64,000 bases of DNA. Origin: an uncultured Nitrospirales bacterium (GTDB taxonomy: Bacteria; Nitrospirota; Nitrospiria; Nitrospirales; UBA8639). The notes under the pieces were generated by a model that saw nothing but the letters and a program-made list of their open reading frames with translations, had not been told where the DNA came from and searched no databases. This document shows, piece after piece, positions 15,980-24,879 of the stretch. Location: NCBI GenBank assembly GCA_951812745.1, contig OX638327.1, forward strand, positions 1,787,914 through 1,851,913, given 5' to 3'. A program made the position numbers and the translations under genes. The first letter of the stretch is position 1, and each line of letters starts with the position of its first letter.

Positions 15980-17422
15980 TTAGGCCTCGCCGGTTGCTTC
16001 GGAATAGTAGCTCTCCAAGAGGTTGCTTCGCTCTTGATCCAGGATCACGATTTGCCGTTGATCAAAGGTATTCGCCCAATACAGGTAATGGAAATTTCCG
16101 GCGCAGCGGCCGTATTCGATGTGACGTTGTCGCCCTTCCGCCTCCTCGTCGGTCTGCTGTCGCAGGACCACACGATCCGGAAGCTTTCGCCACACCTGCT
16201 CGGCCATAGGGAAATGGTTTTCGTAAAGAGGGGCCTCTTCCGGCGGGCCGCTCGCCGGCTCCGGCCAGATACGCGCAAGTCGCGTCTCGATAGGCTCTTG
16301 GCCTTGCGTCAGTTCATGTCTGACAAGTTCGAGCATCAGGGCTTGCATTTCCATCAGTCCGACCAGAAGACCGGAAAACGTCTCATGAATCATGAGACGG
16401 ACATAGCCCAATCCCCCGCCCGTTCGACCCGTTTCGTACCAGCCTTGCTTGTCTCCGAACTTCACAACCACTTTTTCCGAATGCGCCTCATCTTTCGGCA
16501 ACCTGGCATACACGAAATCCGCATGGGCGCCTTGGCAACGATAGAGCCCCTGTTGCGGATCGTGCCGCACGTCCTCCCGTATCGCCACGGCAGGAGAAGC
16601 GGGGCCTCGCTGCATGACGTACAAAGGCCCTTCCTCGACCGGCTCCCCAAGTTCCAAATACGTCAGCAGTTGCGGATCGGCAATGGGAACACACTCTCTC
16701 GCTTCCAATGCTCGCTGGAACAACACGCGCCTCCCCAGGTGAACGGCTTTTTCAAAGAGGACGACCCTGCCCGTGGGTTCCAGCACTTGCAACAGCCGAT
16801 CCAAACGAGGACCGATGCCCGTCCGCTCTTCCAGAGCACGTTGTTGCTGTTCATCCCGAGCTCGTTCAAAGGTCGTCCAACTCCGGCTCGGCAGCCCCGG
16901 ATCGGATTCCGACTGAAACAGAGCCTGCGTGGACACGATGGTATCGAAGGTCCCGGGGATCTCGTGTTGCGGAATTTCACAATGGCGGAAACTGACGTTC
17001 TCGAGATGGCATGCTTGAGCGAACTCTCGCGCCACTTCAATCGATTTCAGAGACCGATCGATGCCCAGGAACGTCACGCTCGGGAAACAGGTCGCGTACC
17101 AGGTCGTGAGAATCCCGACGCCGCACCCGACGTCCAACACGCGCTGTGCCTTCTCCAGCACGTTCGCGATCGCCGGGCCGAGCAGGTGATAGTAGCCGTA
17201 TCGCTGGCTGTATAAAACGGGAAGCACGTCGGGAGACGCCGCCAGATCATAGAAGGCTTGATCCGCGCCCCCTCCGTCGTGTCGGGTTTGAGCCGTTTGC
17301 TGGAGAAGCCGAAGTCGCTCTCCGGATAAGGATTGCCGCTGCCAGGCATAATAGGAGGCTTCATCAGGAAACCTGCGAAGTCCCCATTGGGCAAGATGCC
17401 GGACAATATCCAATTCGGCCAT
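15980..17422 (-). CDS. Class I SAM-dependent methyltransferase with extra C-terminal domain
   Basis: In this 480-aa protein the central Rossmann fold (~95-210) shows motif I VLDVGCGVGILTTWYA, motif II VTFLGIDRSLKSIEVA and a motif IV-like FDTIVSTQAL. The N-terminal ~90 residues are helical. The C-terminal ~200 residues form a separate alpha/beta domain without a known signature (VVVKFGDKQGWYETGRTGGG, then WANTFDQRQIVILDQ). The substrate is unknown. It is downstream of proA on the same strand with a 163-bp gap, so co-transcription is uncertain. Confidence 0.85.
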   Translation of the reverse strand: MAELDIVRHLAQWGLRRFPDEASYYAWQRQSLSGERLRLLQQTAQTRHDGGGADQAFYDLAASPDVLPVLYSQRYGYYHLLGPAIANVLEKAQRVLDVGCGVGILTTWYATCFPSVTFLGIDRSLKSIEVAREFAQACHLENVSFRHCEIPQHEIPGTFDTIVSTQALFQSESDPGLPSRSWTTFERARDEQQQRALEERTGIGPRLDRLLQVLEPTGRVVLFEKAVHLGRRVLFQRALEARECVPIADPQLLTYLELGEPVEEGPLYVMQRGPASPAVAIREDVRHDPQQGLYRCQGAHADFVYARLPKDEAHSEKVVVKFGDKQGWYETGRTGGGLGYVRLMIHETFSGLLVGLMEMQALMLELVRHELTQGQEPIETRLARIWPEPASGPPEEAPLYENHFPMAEQVWRKLPDRVVLRQQTDEEAEGRQRHIEYGRCAGNFHYLYWANTFDQRQIVILDQERSNLLESYYSEATGEA

Positions 17423-17585
17423 GGGAGAAAAACCGGACTTTGCGCCCTAAGAACGCAACGGGAGGCTTAAGAAAGCTCTGATTTTCTCGTTCCCTCCCCT
17501 TTGCCTATCCTTACAAAGGAGGGGAAGAAAAAGCCTGGCCCCGACATTTGCAATCGGGATTTCTTAATCGTGGAGCAGCAAGTTC

Positions 17586-18941
17586 CTAGAATTTCGCCGA
17601 TAACATCATCGCGTCTTCGTAGGCCTGAGGAACGGGATGAGGTTGTCGTAATTGACCGTTCCCGAACCCGACGTATTTTTCAGTCGTCAGGGATCGGAGC
17701 GTCAACGGCCCTCTCACGTGGAAATGAGCTGTATTCACTCCCAGTTCCTCGCCCAAATCCATCTGCGGGCCTGAATGCAAGCGGGTCGAGGCATTCACCA
17801 GCACCGAGCCGGAATCCACTTCCCGGACGAATCGCATCGCGGTGCCATAATGACGGGTCACGATGGTATCGGTATGTCCGGGCCCGAACGCCGCGATGTG
17901 AGCAAGGCCTTCGTCGAGATCCTTGACGATCTTAATGCCCAACTCCGGCGCTTGCCTTTTTTGTTCCCAATCCTCGTCCGTGGCTGCTCGAATCCCCTTA
18001 TGCCCGGTCATGGCCATGATGCCCATCATGGAGACGGTTTTCGGACAGCCGATGAGATCCACCGTAAATTCACTGAGCAACCGCCGGAGCAAGCCCGGCA
18101 GCAACTGCCGCGCGATGGCCTGATGGACCAACACCGTATCGGCGGCATTGGTGGCAACCGGATCCTGAATCTTGGAATTCACCACGATCCCTTGAGCCAA
18201 CGGCACGTCCGCGTCTTTGTCGACGTAGACGTGACACACGCCGCCGTCATACCCCAGGACCGGGACCCTCGACTGCTCCATCACGGTTTTACGCAGGCTC
18301 GCTTTTCCCCTGGGAACGACGCCATGCACCACGTTGCGCAACCGGGTCAGTTCAAGGACTCCCTCACGATCGGGACGATCCACAAACGTCAAAGCCCCTT
18401 GAGGCACACCGTGTTGTTCCGCCGTCTCACGCAAGACCCTGGCTAGCGCGGAATTGGTCAAAAACCATTCTTTCCCGCCCCGCACCACACACACGTTTCC
18501 CGACCGGAGACACATGGCCATCGATTCGGCGACCACGGACGGACCATATTCGGAAATGACGGCAATCACCCCAATGGGAACACGAACTCGATGGATTTGC
18601 AGACCTTCTTGCGTCAGCCATCCCTCCGACACTTCCCCCGTGGGGTCCGGTTCCTCTGCAATCCTGCGAATAAAGGCCACGATTTCGAGCAGGTGTTCTT
18701 CCGTCACGGAAATTTGTTCCCTCGCCTTCCGATACTCGTCCGGCCCCCACTCCTTGGGAATGGCATCGAGATCCTGTTTATTGGCCGACAACACGTCTTC
18801 AATACTCGCTTCCAACTGGTCCGCCATGGCCTCGAGCGCCATGGCACGCGCATGACCCGTCATCAGCGCCAAGGCGCGAGTCGCGGCGTTGGCTTGTTTG
18901 GCAAGACCCTGAACGTACAGCTTGATAGGAACTTCAACCAT
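17586..18941 (-). CDS. proA: Gamma-glutamyl phosphate reductase (proline biosynthesis)
   Basis: Reduces L-glutamyl-5-phosphate to glutamate-5-semialdehyde with NADPH, the second step of proline synthesis. The 451-aa length is slightly above the usual 415-430. Signatures are EGLQIHRVRVPIGVIAVISE, LRSGNVCVVRGGKEW, the catalytic-Cys region YDGGVCHVYVDKDAD and the C-terminal STRLHSGPQMDLGEELG. GAGG precedes the ATG. The partner kinase proB is not in the window. Confidence 0.96.
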   Translation of the reverse strand: MVEVPIKLYVQGLAKQANAATRALALMTGHARAMALEAMADQLEASIEDVLSANKQDLDAIPKEWGPDEYRKAREQISVTEEHLLEIVAFIRRIAEEPDPTGEVSEGWLTQEGLQIHRVRVPIGVIAVISEYGPSVVAESMAMCLRSGNVCVVRGGKEWFLTNSALARVLRETAEQHGVPQGALTFVDRPDREGVLELTRLRNVVHGVVPRGKASLRKTVMEQSRVPVLGYDGGVCHVYVDKDADVPLAQGIVVNSKIQDPVATNAADTVLVHQAIARQLLPGLLRRLLSEFTVDLIGCPKTVSMMGIMAMTGHKGIRAATDEDWEQKRQAPELGIKIVKDLDEGLAHIAAFGPGHTDTIVTRHYGTAMRFVREVDSGSVLVNASTRLHSGPQMDLGEELGVNTAHFHVRGPLTLRSLTTEKYVGFGNGQLRQPHPVPQAYEDAMMLSAKF

Positions 18942-19698
18942 TCTTCGAACCTCATTTCAAAAAATTGTAAATAACGCATGGTTCTGTTGACTGCTCAAAA
19001 GTCTTCACACCTGACCCCGTTTTGTTATTCCGGTATGTGTTCAGTCATTCATTGACAATTTCTGCTTTTCCTTCCCCGCCTTTGTCAGACAACCCCCTCA
19101 ATCCCCCTTCTCAGGGGGACGGCAGAGGTCCTCGCACCCCTGAGAAGGGGCAAGGGGGGTTCAGCGCTGCCGACCCCCAACCAACCGCTTCGCCAGCTAC
19201 AACCCCACGAGAAGAATGGACTCAACCAGGAATACGAGCGGGAAAAGCTGGCCTGTCTGTCCGAGTTCCCTTCTTGTGGGCAGCCCCTCATGCTGTCAAC
19301 GCCTGTCCTGAGCGCAGTCGAAGGGAATGACTGAACACATACAAGGATGACCACTCTGACATCTTGGCTCAGGGCGACAAATGGGTACCCAAAAGAACGG
19401 GCATACAGAGATCATCCACCACGTAACAAAGCACTCTACCGACATTCGGGAATCGCCGTCAAAACTTCACGCTCCCCAACGGAAATCCATGATTGCGCTC
19501 ATTCCTCCCTCGTTTTACTCTTCCGCAGGAAGTCCTGGCAATTGACCTTGCAATAAAAACAAGGGTTGTGTTAAATCTTGTTGGTTTGAGTAGGCGGACT
19601 CGCCACGCTCCTTGTGGCGTATTTTCACCTGAGCACCTATTGAAATGATGGCTGTATTTCCTAATATTTCTACTTGAATGGAGGCGAAAAACCCCAAT
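18942..19698. other. Long intergenic region containing a family A element and the rpsB leader
   Basis: No credible gene. The family A element occupies 19033-19342. The remainder (19343-19698) is the divergent promoter and leader of rpsB. It includes a hairpin CGCCAC-gctcctt-GTGGCG at 19601-19619 followed by TATTTT, which might be an attenuator or a site for ribosomal protein feedback. Confidence 0.5.
19033..19342. mobile_element. Repeat family A, full-length MITE-like element with perfect 18-bp terminal inverted repeats
   Basis: GTATGTGTTCAGTCATTC at 19033-19050 is exactly repeated in inverse at 19325-19342 (GAATGACTGAACACATAC). The 310-bp interior contains the GACAACCCCCTCAATCCCCC flank, the CCCCCTTCTCAGGGGG palindrome, the second arm CCCCTGAGAAGGGG and a GTGGGCAGCCC block shared with the copies at 9673 and 24327. 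The element is inverted relative to those copies. No target-site duplication is obvious and no transposase is encoded, consistent with a non-autonomous element. Confidence 0.8.
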
Positions 19699-20487
19699 AT
19701 GGTATCGATCAAAGACATGTTAGAGGCAGGCGTACATTTTGGGCACCAAACCAATCGCTGGAATCCCAAAATGAAGTCGTATCTCTTCGGAGAAAGAAAC
19801 GGCATCTATCTTATTGATTTACAACAAACCGCCAAATTCTTTTTCGATGCCTATAATTTTGTCCGGGATACCGTTGCGGCCGGGGAATCGGTGCTCTTCG
19901 TGGGCACCAAGCGTCAAGCCGTCGACATCGTTGAAGAAGAAGCCACGCGATGCGGCATGTACTACGTCACCCAACGCTGGTTGGGGGGCATGCTCACCAA
20001 CTTCGAAACGATCAGAAAAAGTATCAACCAACTCAAGAAACTCGAAGCCGCGCAAACCGATGGAACCCATGAACGGCTGAAGAAAAAAGAAGTGCTGCTG
20101 ATGGAAAAAGAGCGGGGAAAGCTGGAGAAATATCTGAGCGGCATCAAGGCGATGGAAGGTTTGCCCGGGTGCATCTACGTGCTCGACACTCGCATCCAAC
20201 ACATTACCGTCAAGGAAGCCAATCGGTTGGGTATTCCCGTCGTCGCCATTGTGGATACCAATTGCGACCCCACCCGAATTGATTATCCGATCCCCGGGAA
20301 TGACGATGCCATTCGCTCCTTGAAACTCTTTACCGCCCGGATTGCAGACGCGTGCCTGGAAGGCTTGGACCTTCGAAACAAGCAGGAGGATTCGGGTGGA
20401 GGAGAAGAAGACACCCTGATGACCGACTTGATCTCTGCCCGTTCAACCGACAATCAGGTGGAAAGCGTTCAAGTGCCTTCCTCATAG
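19699..20487 (+). CDS. rpsB: 30S ribosomal protein S2
   Basis: Starting at ATG 19699 gives 262 aa, beginning [20 protein letters not shown] as in most S2 proteins. The ATG at 19678 lies before the GGAGG ribosome site at 19680 and is therefore unlikely. S2 motifs are [32 protein letters not shown] and the C-terminal [13 protein letters not shown] and [11 protein letters not shown]2 is a small-subunit protein needed for 30S assembly. It heads the classic rpsB-tsf-pyrH-frr run. Confidence 0.98.
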   Translation: MVSIKDMLEAGVHFGHQTNRWNPKMKSYLFGERNGIYLIDLQQTAKFFFDAYNFVRDTVAAGESVLFVGTKRQAVDIVEEEATRCGMYYVTQRWLGGMLTNFETIRKSINQLKKLEAAQTDGTHERLKKKEVLLMEKERGKLEKYLSGIKAMEGLPGCIYVLDTRIQHITVKEANRLGIPVVAIVDTNCDPTRIDYPIPGNDDAIRSLKLFTARIADACLEGLDLRNKQEDSGGGEEDTLMTDLISARSTDNQVESVQVPSS

Positions 20488-20551
20488 AACCTCGCAACAC
20501 GTCGTCAGCCATATTTTTTCATCCTAGCCAAATAAGGGAGAAGGATACACG

Positions 20552-21148
20552 ATGTCCAGCATGGGTACCTTGGTGAAAGAACTACGCGGCAAAACAGGAG
20601 CCGGAATCCTCGACTGTCAAAATGCGCTGAAAGAAACCGATTCCGATATTGAAAAAGCCATTGATCTCCTGCGTCAACGCGGTCTGGCCGCGGCTCAAAA
20701 GAAAGCCGGCCGGGAAACCAGGGAAGGTGTCGTCTCATCCTACATCCACGCCGGCAGCAAAATCGGTGTCCTTGTCGAAGTCAATTGTGAAACGGATTTC
20801 GTCGCCCGCAATGAAGAATTCCAGGAATTGGTCAAAGACGTCGCCCTGCAGATTGCCGCGGCCAATCCGTCCTACGTCAAACGCGAGCAAGTCGCTGCCG
20901 AGCAGGTCGAACGGGAAAAGGCGATTTACCTGGCACAGGCGAAAGAACTCGGGAAGCCTGCCGCCGCCATAGAAAAAATCGTGAAAGGCAAATTGGAAAA
21001 ATTCTACCAGGAAAATTGCCTCCTGGAGCAAAGTTTCATCAAAGACCCCAACGTCACGATCACCGAAATCCTTACGCAAAAAATTGCCAAGCTTGGCGAA
21101 AATATTACCATTGCCCGGTTTACGAGATACCAATTAGGCCAGGAATGA
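20552..21148 (+). CDS. tsf: Elongation factor Ts
   Basis: Guanine-nucleotide exchange factor for EF-Tu. The 198-aa protein is the short form. The N-terminal UBA-like module is [20 protein letters not shown], then [19 protein letters not shown], and the core shows [16 protein letters not shown]. The usual second dimerisation subdomain is abbreviated, as in Thermus-type EF-Ts. AGGGAGAAGG precedes the ATG. It lies 64 bp after rpsB and its stop overlaps the pyrH start (ATGA). Confidence 0.98.
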   Translation: MSSMGTLVKELRGKTGAGILDCQNALKETDSDIEKAIDLLRQRGLAAAQKKAGRETREGVVSSYIHAGSKIGVLVEVNCETDFVARNEEFQELVKDVALQIAAANPSYVKREQVAAEQVEREKAIYLAQAKELGKPAAAIEKIVKGKLEKFYQENCLLEQSFIKDPNVTITEILTQKIAKLGENITIARFTRYQLGQE

Positions 21149-21876
21149 CGCCTGTTCAGTACCGCCGCATTCTCCTCAAAATCAGTGGGGAAATGCTTGC
21201 AGGGGACCAAACCTACGGCATTAACCCCGATATCCTCACGACGCTTGCCGATGAGGTGAGTGAGGTCGTGAACATGGAAGTCGAGGTCGCCCTGGTGATC
21301 GGCGGCGGCAACATTTTTCGAGGCCTGGCCGCCAGCGCAGACGGGATGGAACGCGCGGCGGCCGACTACATGGGCATGCTCGCGACCATGCTGAATGCCC
21401 TTGCGTTCCAAAACGCGCTTGAAAAAGCCGGGGTGACCACGCGTGTGTTATCGGCCATTGAAATGCGGCAGTTGGCCGAAAGCTACATCCGCCGGCGAGC
21501 CATCCGGCACCTTGAAAAAAAACGGGTCGTGATTTTTGCCGCCGGCACCGGGAACCCCTATTTTACGACGGACACGGCCGCGGCCCTGCGAGCGATGGAA
21601 ATCAAAGCCGACGTCATCCTGAAAGGTACCAAGGTCAACGGCATTTATGATGCCGACCCGCTGGATCACCCGTCGGCAAAAATGTTTGATGAGCTGCCGT
21701 TTCTTTCCGTCCTCAACAAAAGCCTGAAAGTCATGGATGCCACGGCCATTACGCTGTGCATGGATAACAACCTTCCCTTGATCGTGTTTAATCTCACCGA
21801 ACGGGGCAATCTGAAACGCGTGGTCATGGGAGAGAAAATCGGGACCCTCGTCAAACAGGACGCGGTCCTCAATTAA
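21145..21876 (+). CDS. pyrH: Uridylate kinase
   Basis: Phosphorylates UMP to UDP with ATP; hexameric and cytoplasmic. The 243-aa product begins at the ATG overlapping the tsf stop. Motifs are [11 protein letters not shown] (phosphate loop), [28 protein letters not shown] and the UMP-binding [17 protein letters not shown]. The C-terminal [14 protein letters not shown] is typical. Coupling to tsf by 4-bp overlap suggests co-regulation with translation factors. Confidence 0.98.
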   Translation: MTPVQYRRILLKISGEMLAGDQTYGINPDILTTLADEVSEVVNMEVEVALVIGGGNIFRGLAASADGMERAAADYMGMLATMLNALAFQNALEKAGVTTRVLSAIEMRQLAESYIRRRAIRHLEKKRVVIFAAGTGNPYFTTDTAAALRAMEIKADVILKGTKVNGIYDADPLDHPSAKMFDELPFLSVLNKSLKVMDATAITLCMDNNLPLIVFNLTERGNLKRVVMGEKIGTLVKQDAVLN

Positions 21877-21888
21877 CCGGGATTCAGC

Positions 21889-22449
21889 ATGCCGTCTCAG
21901 AAGACGATTGACGCGCTCACACAAAAGATGGATGGAGCCCTCGAGCACCTCAAGAAAGAATTGGCCTCGATCAGAGGCAGCCGGGCTTCCTTGTCGCTCT
22001 TCGATCATATCAAAGTGGATTACTACGAAACGCCGACCCCCTTGCAACAGGTGGGAAGCCTCTCGATGCCGGACAGCCGATTGATCATGATCCAGCCATG
22101 GGACCCCACAAGCATTAAAGACATTGAAAAGGCCATTCTTTCCTCGGATCTCGGCTTGAATCCGTCCAACGACGGGAAGGTGATTCGCATTCCGATTCCC
22201 GCCTTAAGCGAGGAACGTCGGAAAGAATTCGTGAAGGTGTGTCGAAAATACGGGGAAGAGACGAAAATCCACATTCGGGGCATTCGTCGAGAGGGGAATG
22301 ATGAACTCAAGCGCCTCCAAAAAGACTCAACGATTACCGAAGACGACTTGCGACGCGGCGAGGCGAACATTCAAAAAATCGTGGATGCCAAGATCAAGCT
22401 GGTCGATGAACTGCTCAAGAAAAAGGAGGAAGAGATCCTAGAGATTTAA
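21889..22449 (+). CDS. frr: Ribosome recycling factor
   Basis: Dissociates post-termination ribosomes together with EF-G. The 186-aa length is standard. Signatures are MDGALEHLKKELASIRGSRA, VDYYETPTPLQQVGSLS, QPWDPTSIKDIEKAILSSDL and the C-terminal DAKIKLVDELLKKKEEEI. It starts 12 bp after pyrH. Confidence 0.98.
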   Translation: MPSQKTIDALTQKMDGALEHLKKELASIRGSRASLSLFDHIKVDYYETPTPLQQVGSLSMPDSRLIMIQPWDPTSIKDIEKAILSSDLGLNPSNDGKVIRIPIPALSEERRKEFVKVCRKYGEETKIHIRGIRREGNDELKRLQKDSTITEDDLRRGEANIQKIVDAKIKLVDELLKKKEEEILEI

Positions 22450-22465
22450 CAACCCGGAATCTATC

Positions 22466-23653
22466 GTGTCCTCTACCGCTTCTCCAACCTCCGTGACCAC
22501 CTCTTCGGCACTGTCCCCGACTCTGGCGACCATTCATCTTGACGCCCTCGCTCACAACCTTCGTGAACTTCGTCGCGTTCTCGCACCACATGTCGACGTT
22601 TTAGCGGTGATCAAGGCAGACGGCTATGGCCATGGGTACAGGGCCGTGGCCGAAGCCCTGTCGCAACTCGGCGTCCGACGGTTCGGCGTGGCCACGGTAC
22701 ACGAGGGGGTGCTCCTGCGGGAAGCCGGAAGACTCGAAGACATTATCGTGATGGGAGGCATCCTGCCGGGGCAAGTCAAAGATCTCGTGCAAGCCAACCT
22801 CATTCCCACGCTCTCGGATGCCGACACCATGCATGCCCTGAGTCAAGAAGTTACACAACACGTTCGCCCCTATCCCGTTCACGTCAAGGTGGACACCGGC
22901 ATGAGACGATTGGGCTTTACCACCAAGGAGGCGCTCCCCCTCCTGCAATCACCTGCGTTTTCCCACTCCCTCTTGTGTCAGGGGCTCATGACTCATCTGG
23001 CCGATGCCGATAACCCGGACCCGGAGTTTACCCTTCACCAACTCGACCGATTTCACGAAACCGTTTCAAGCCTGCCGGTTAATGGTCCTCGGCCCTGCCG
23101 TCATGCTGCCAACACCGCGGGGATACTCTGGCACCCTCAGACGCACTTGGACATGGTTCGTCCCGGACTGCTGTTATATGGGTACACGCCGGCACCGGAC
23201 AGGGATGCCCCTGTTTCCCTTCAGCCGGTCCTGTCCCTGAAAACCAAAGTCGTGCACCTGAAAACGGCCGGAAAAGGAGAACCCGTGAGTTACGGTGATC
23301 TCTACCGGACGAGGCGGGATTCGCGGTTGGCGATCCTTCCCATCGGCTATGCCCACGGGTATAATCGCCGGCTCTCCAACACGGGAGAGGTCATCATTCA
23401 CGACCGACGCTTCCCGATCGTCGGGCGAGTCTGTATGGACATGACCGTCATCGACGTCACCGACGACCCCGCGATCAAACCGGGCGACGACGTCATTTTG
23501 ATGGGCAAATCGGCGACCCAGGCCATCACGGCCTACGACCTGGCGAACTGGCAGGACTCGATTCCCTATGAGGTCCTCTGCAATCTCGGACCCAACGTTC
23601 CTCGCGTGTATGAACCCCTGACGGAACTCCGTGAAGAATCAGGAATCCATTGA
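22466..23653 (+). CDS. alr: Alanine racemase
   Basis: Interconverts L- and D-alanine for peptidoglycan; PLP enzyme, cytoplasmic. 395 aa from a GTG start at 22466, 16 bp after frr. The PLP lysine is in VLAVIKADGYGHGY. Other motifs are VKVDTGMRRLGF, ANTAGIL with the following MVRPGLLLYGY, the second catalytic Tyr region LPIGYAHGYNRR and VCMDMTVIDVT. The first ~20 residues are Ser/Thr-rich and dispensable-looking, so the true start may be further in. Likely part of the rpsB-frr transcript. Confidence 0.96.
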   Translation: MSSTASPTSVTTSSALSPTLATIHLDALAHNLRELRRVLAPHVDVLAVIKADGYGHGYRAVAEALSQLGVRRFGVATVHEGVLLREAGRLEDIIVMGGILPGQVKDLVQANLIPTLSDADTMHALSQEVTQHVRPYPVHVKVDTGMRRLGFTTKEALPLLQSPAFSHSLLCQGLMTHLADADNPDPEFTLHQLDRFHETVSSLPVNGPRPCRHAANTAGILWHPQTHLDMVRPGLLLYGYTPAPDRDAPVSLQPVLSLKTKVVHLKTAGKGEPVSYGDLYRTRRDSRLAILPIGYAHGYNRRLSNTGEVIIHDRRFPIVGRVCMDMTVIDVTDDPAIKPGDDVILMGKSATQAITAYDLANWQDSIPYEVLCNLGPNVPRVYEPLTELREESGIH

Positions 23654-23657
23654 CGAA

Positions 23658-23677
23658 ATTCCCGTAATTATGGGAAT
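23658..23677. promoter_or_regulatory. Near-perfect 20-bp palindrome before vapB-like gene
   Basis: ATTCCCGTAA/TTATGGGAAT, a single mismatch across two 10-base halves, ends 8 bases before the antitoxin ATG. Position and symmetry fit an autoregulatory operator for the RHH antitoxin. No Shine-Dalgarno is seen between it and the ATG. Confidence 0.55.
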
Positions 23678-23685
23678 ATGGGTTC

Positions 23686-23937
23686 ATGAAAACCACTATC
23701 GAACTCCCTGACGCCACGTTCCGGCAAGCCAAAGCCCTTGCCGCCGGCCGCGGCATGACGTTGAAGCGGTTCTTCACCGAAGCGCTTGAGGAACAACTCC
23801 GTCGCTGCTCCGGCAACACTGAGACGCCCTGGATGGCCGGGTTCGGCGCGCTCTCCGACCTTTCGGTTGAAAACCGCCGAGTCCTTGCCGTCATCGAGCA
23901 GGAATTCGAGACTCTCTCCCCCGAAGACCTCGCATGA
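23686..23937 (+). CDS. Type II antitoxin, ribbon-helix-helix (VapB-like)
   Basis: The 83-aa product has an N-terminal MKTTIELPDATFRQAKALAA typical of RHH/CopG DNA-binding domains (beta strand then two helices). The acidic C-terminal tail (VLAVIEQEFETLSPEDLA) would bind the toxin. Its stop overlaps the toxin's ATG (ATGA). It is expected to neutralise the PIN toxin and repress its own promoter. Confidence 0.9.
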   Translation: MKTTIELPDATFRQAKALAAGRGMTLKRFFTEALEEQLRRCSGNTETPWMAGFGALSDLSVENRRVLAVIEQEFETLSPEDLA

Positions 23938-24311
23938 TCCTCGACACCAATGCCTTATCCGCGTGGGTGGAAGGGTTGGCGACGGTAGAGGATGCTTTTC
24001 GATCCGCCGACCGGCTCGTCGTGCCGAGCGTGGTTCTCGGTGAGTATTATTTCGGCATTCGCCAATCGCGGCATCGCAGCCGCTATGAGGAATGGCTACG
24101 CCGCTATTTGCCGTTGGCTGAAATCGCCGCCGTGACTTCGGCCACGGCAGATGCCTACGCCGACATTCGCCTGGAATTGAAACGGCTGGGCCATCCCATC
24201 CCGCCGAATGACGCCTGGATCGCGGCGCTGGCCCGCCAGCACGCGCTCCCGGTATTGAGCAACGATACGCATTTCGACGTGGTCGACGGCGTCCGGCGTA
24301 TCGCTTTTTGA
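23934..24311 (+). CDS. Type II toxin, PIN-domain ribonuclease (VapC-like)
   Basis: The 125-aa PIN-domain protein has its acidic Mg2+ site visible as D4 in MILDTNALSAW, the Glu in VLGEYYFGIRQS, the Asp in PNDAWIAALA and the Asp in LSNDTHFD. VapC toxins cleave tRNA or rRNA. It overlaps the antitoxin by 4 bp and forms a complete pair, inserted between alr and a family A element. Confidence 0.92.
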   Translation: MILDTNALSAWVEGLATVEDAFRSADRLVVPSVVLGEYYFGIRQSRHRSRYEEWLRRYLPLAEIAAVTSATADAYADIRLELKRLGHPIPPNDAWIAALARQHALPVLSNDTHFDVVDGVRRIAF

Positions 24312-24326
24312 TCTCTTCAGGCTAAG

Positions 24327-24558
24327 GTAAACGTTCAGTCATTCGCTGACAAAATGAAGGGCTGCCCACAAGAAGGGAGGGCGGACAAACGTTCGCTTCG
24401 CTCAGGGCAGGCTCCGGTCCGCCCCTACTGAACCCCCCTTGCCCCTTCTCAGGGGTGCGAGGACCTCTGCCGTCCCCCTGAGAAGGGGGATTGAGGGGGT
24501 TGTCTGACAAAGGCGGGGAAGGAAAAGCGGAAATTGTCACCGCATTGGTAAAGCGTTA
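24327..24558. repeat. Repeat family A, copy with degenerate right end
   Basis: The left terminal sequence GTAAACGTTCAGTCATTC (24327-24344) matches the 18-bp terminal repeat with two changes. The right end TCACCGCATTGGTAAAGCG is degenerate. The interior has CCCCTTCTCAGGGG, GTCCCCCTGAGAAGGGGG and TTGAGGGGGTTGTCTGACAA. Its right end reaches the stop codon of the DUF77 gene. Confidence 0.7.
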
Positions 24559-24864
24559 CGTCTTCAGTTTCTTCTTCAGCCGTTTTTCCACGCTGGCCAC
24601 TTTTCCGCTGAGGCGCCCGGTGTGGCCTTTCCGGTAATCAACCTTCATCGTACAGGAGATGCGGCCGCAATCCTTCTTCATCCGTTCATAACATTGCCGC
24701 ACCACGTCAAACACGTCATCCCATTCTCCTTCAAGCACCGTCCCCATGGGATTCAGGCGGTACTCGACTCCGCTCTTGTCGATAATCTGCAAAGATCGGG
24801 ACACGTATTTCCCCACGCTTTCGCCTTTTCCCAGGGGAGACATGCTGAATTCCAATAAGACCAT
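24556..24864 (-). CDS. MTH1187/YkoF-type thiamine-binding (DUF77) protein
   Basis: The 102-aa product matches the DUF77 fold: VLLEFSMSPLGKGESVGKYV, YRLNPMGTVLEGEWDDVFDV and the C-terminal basic tail. Family members form tetramers that bind thiamine or related ligands; a physiological role is unsettled. It is 15 bp downstream of the siroheme synthase gene, so they are likely co-transcribed. Confidence 0.88.
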   Translation of the reverse strand: MVLLEFSMSPLGKGESVGKYVSRSLQIIDKSGVEYRLNPMGTVLEGEWDDVFDVVRQCYERMKKDCGRISCTMKVDYRKGHTGRLSGKVASVEKRLKKKLKT

Positions 24865-24879
24865 ACTGCACCATCCTCG

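Noticed and set aside
23686-24311. VapBC pair considered as a novel system
   Set aside because: RHH antitoxin and PIN toxin features are standard.
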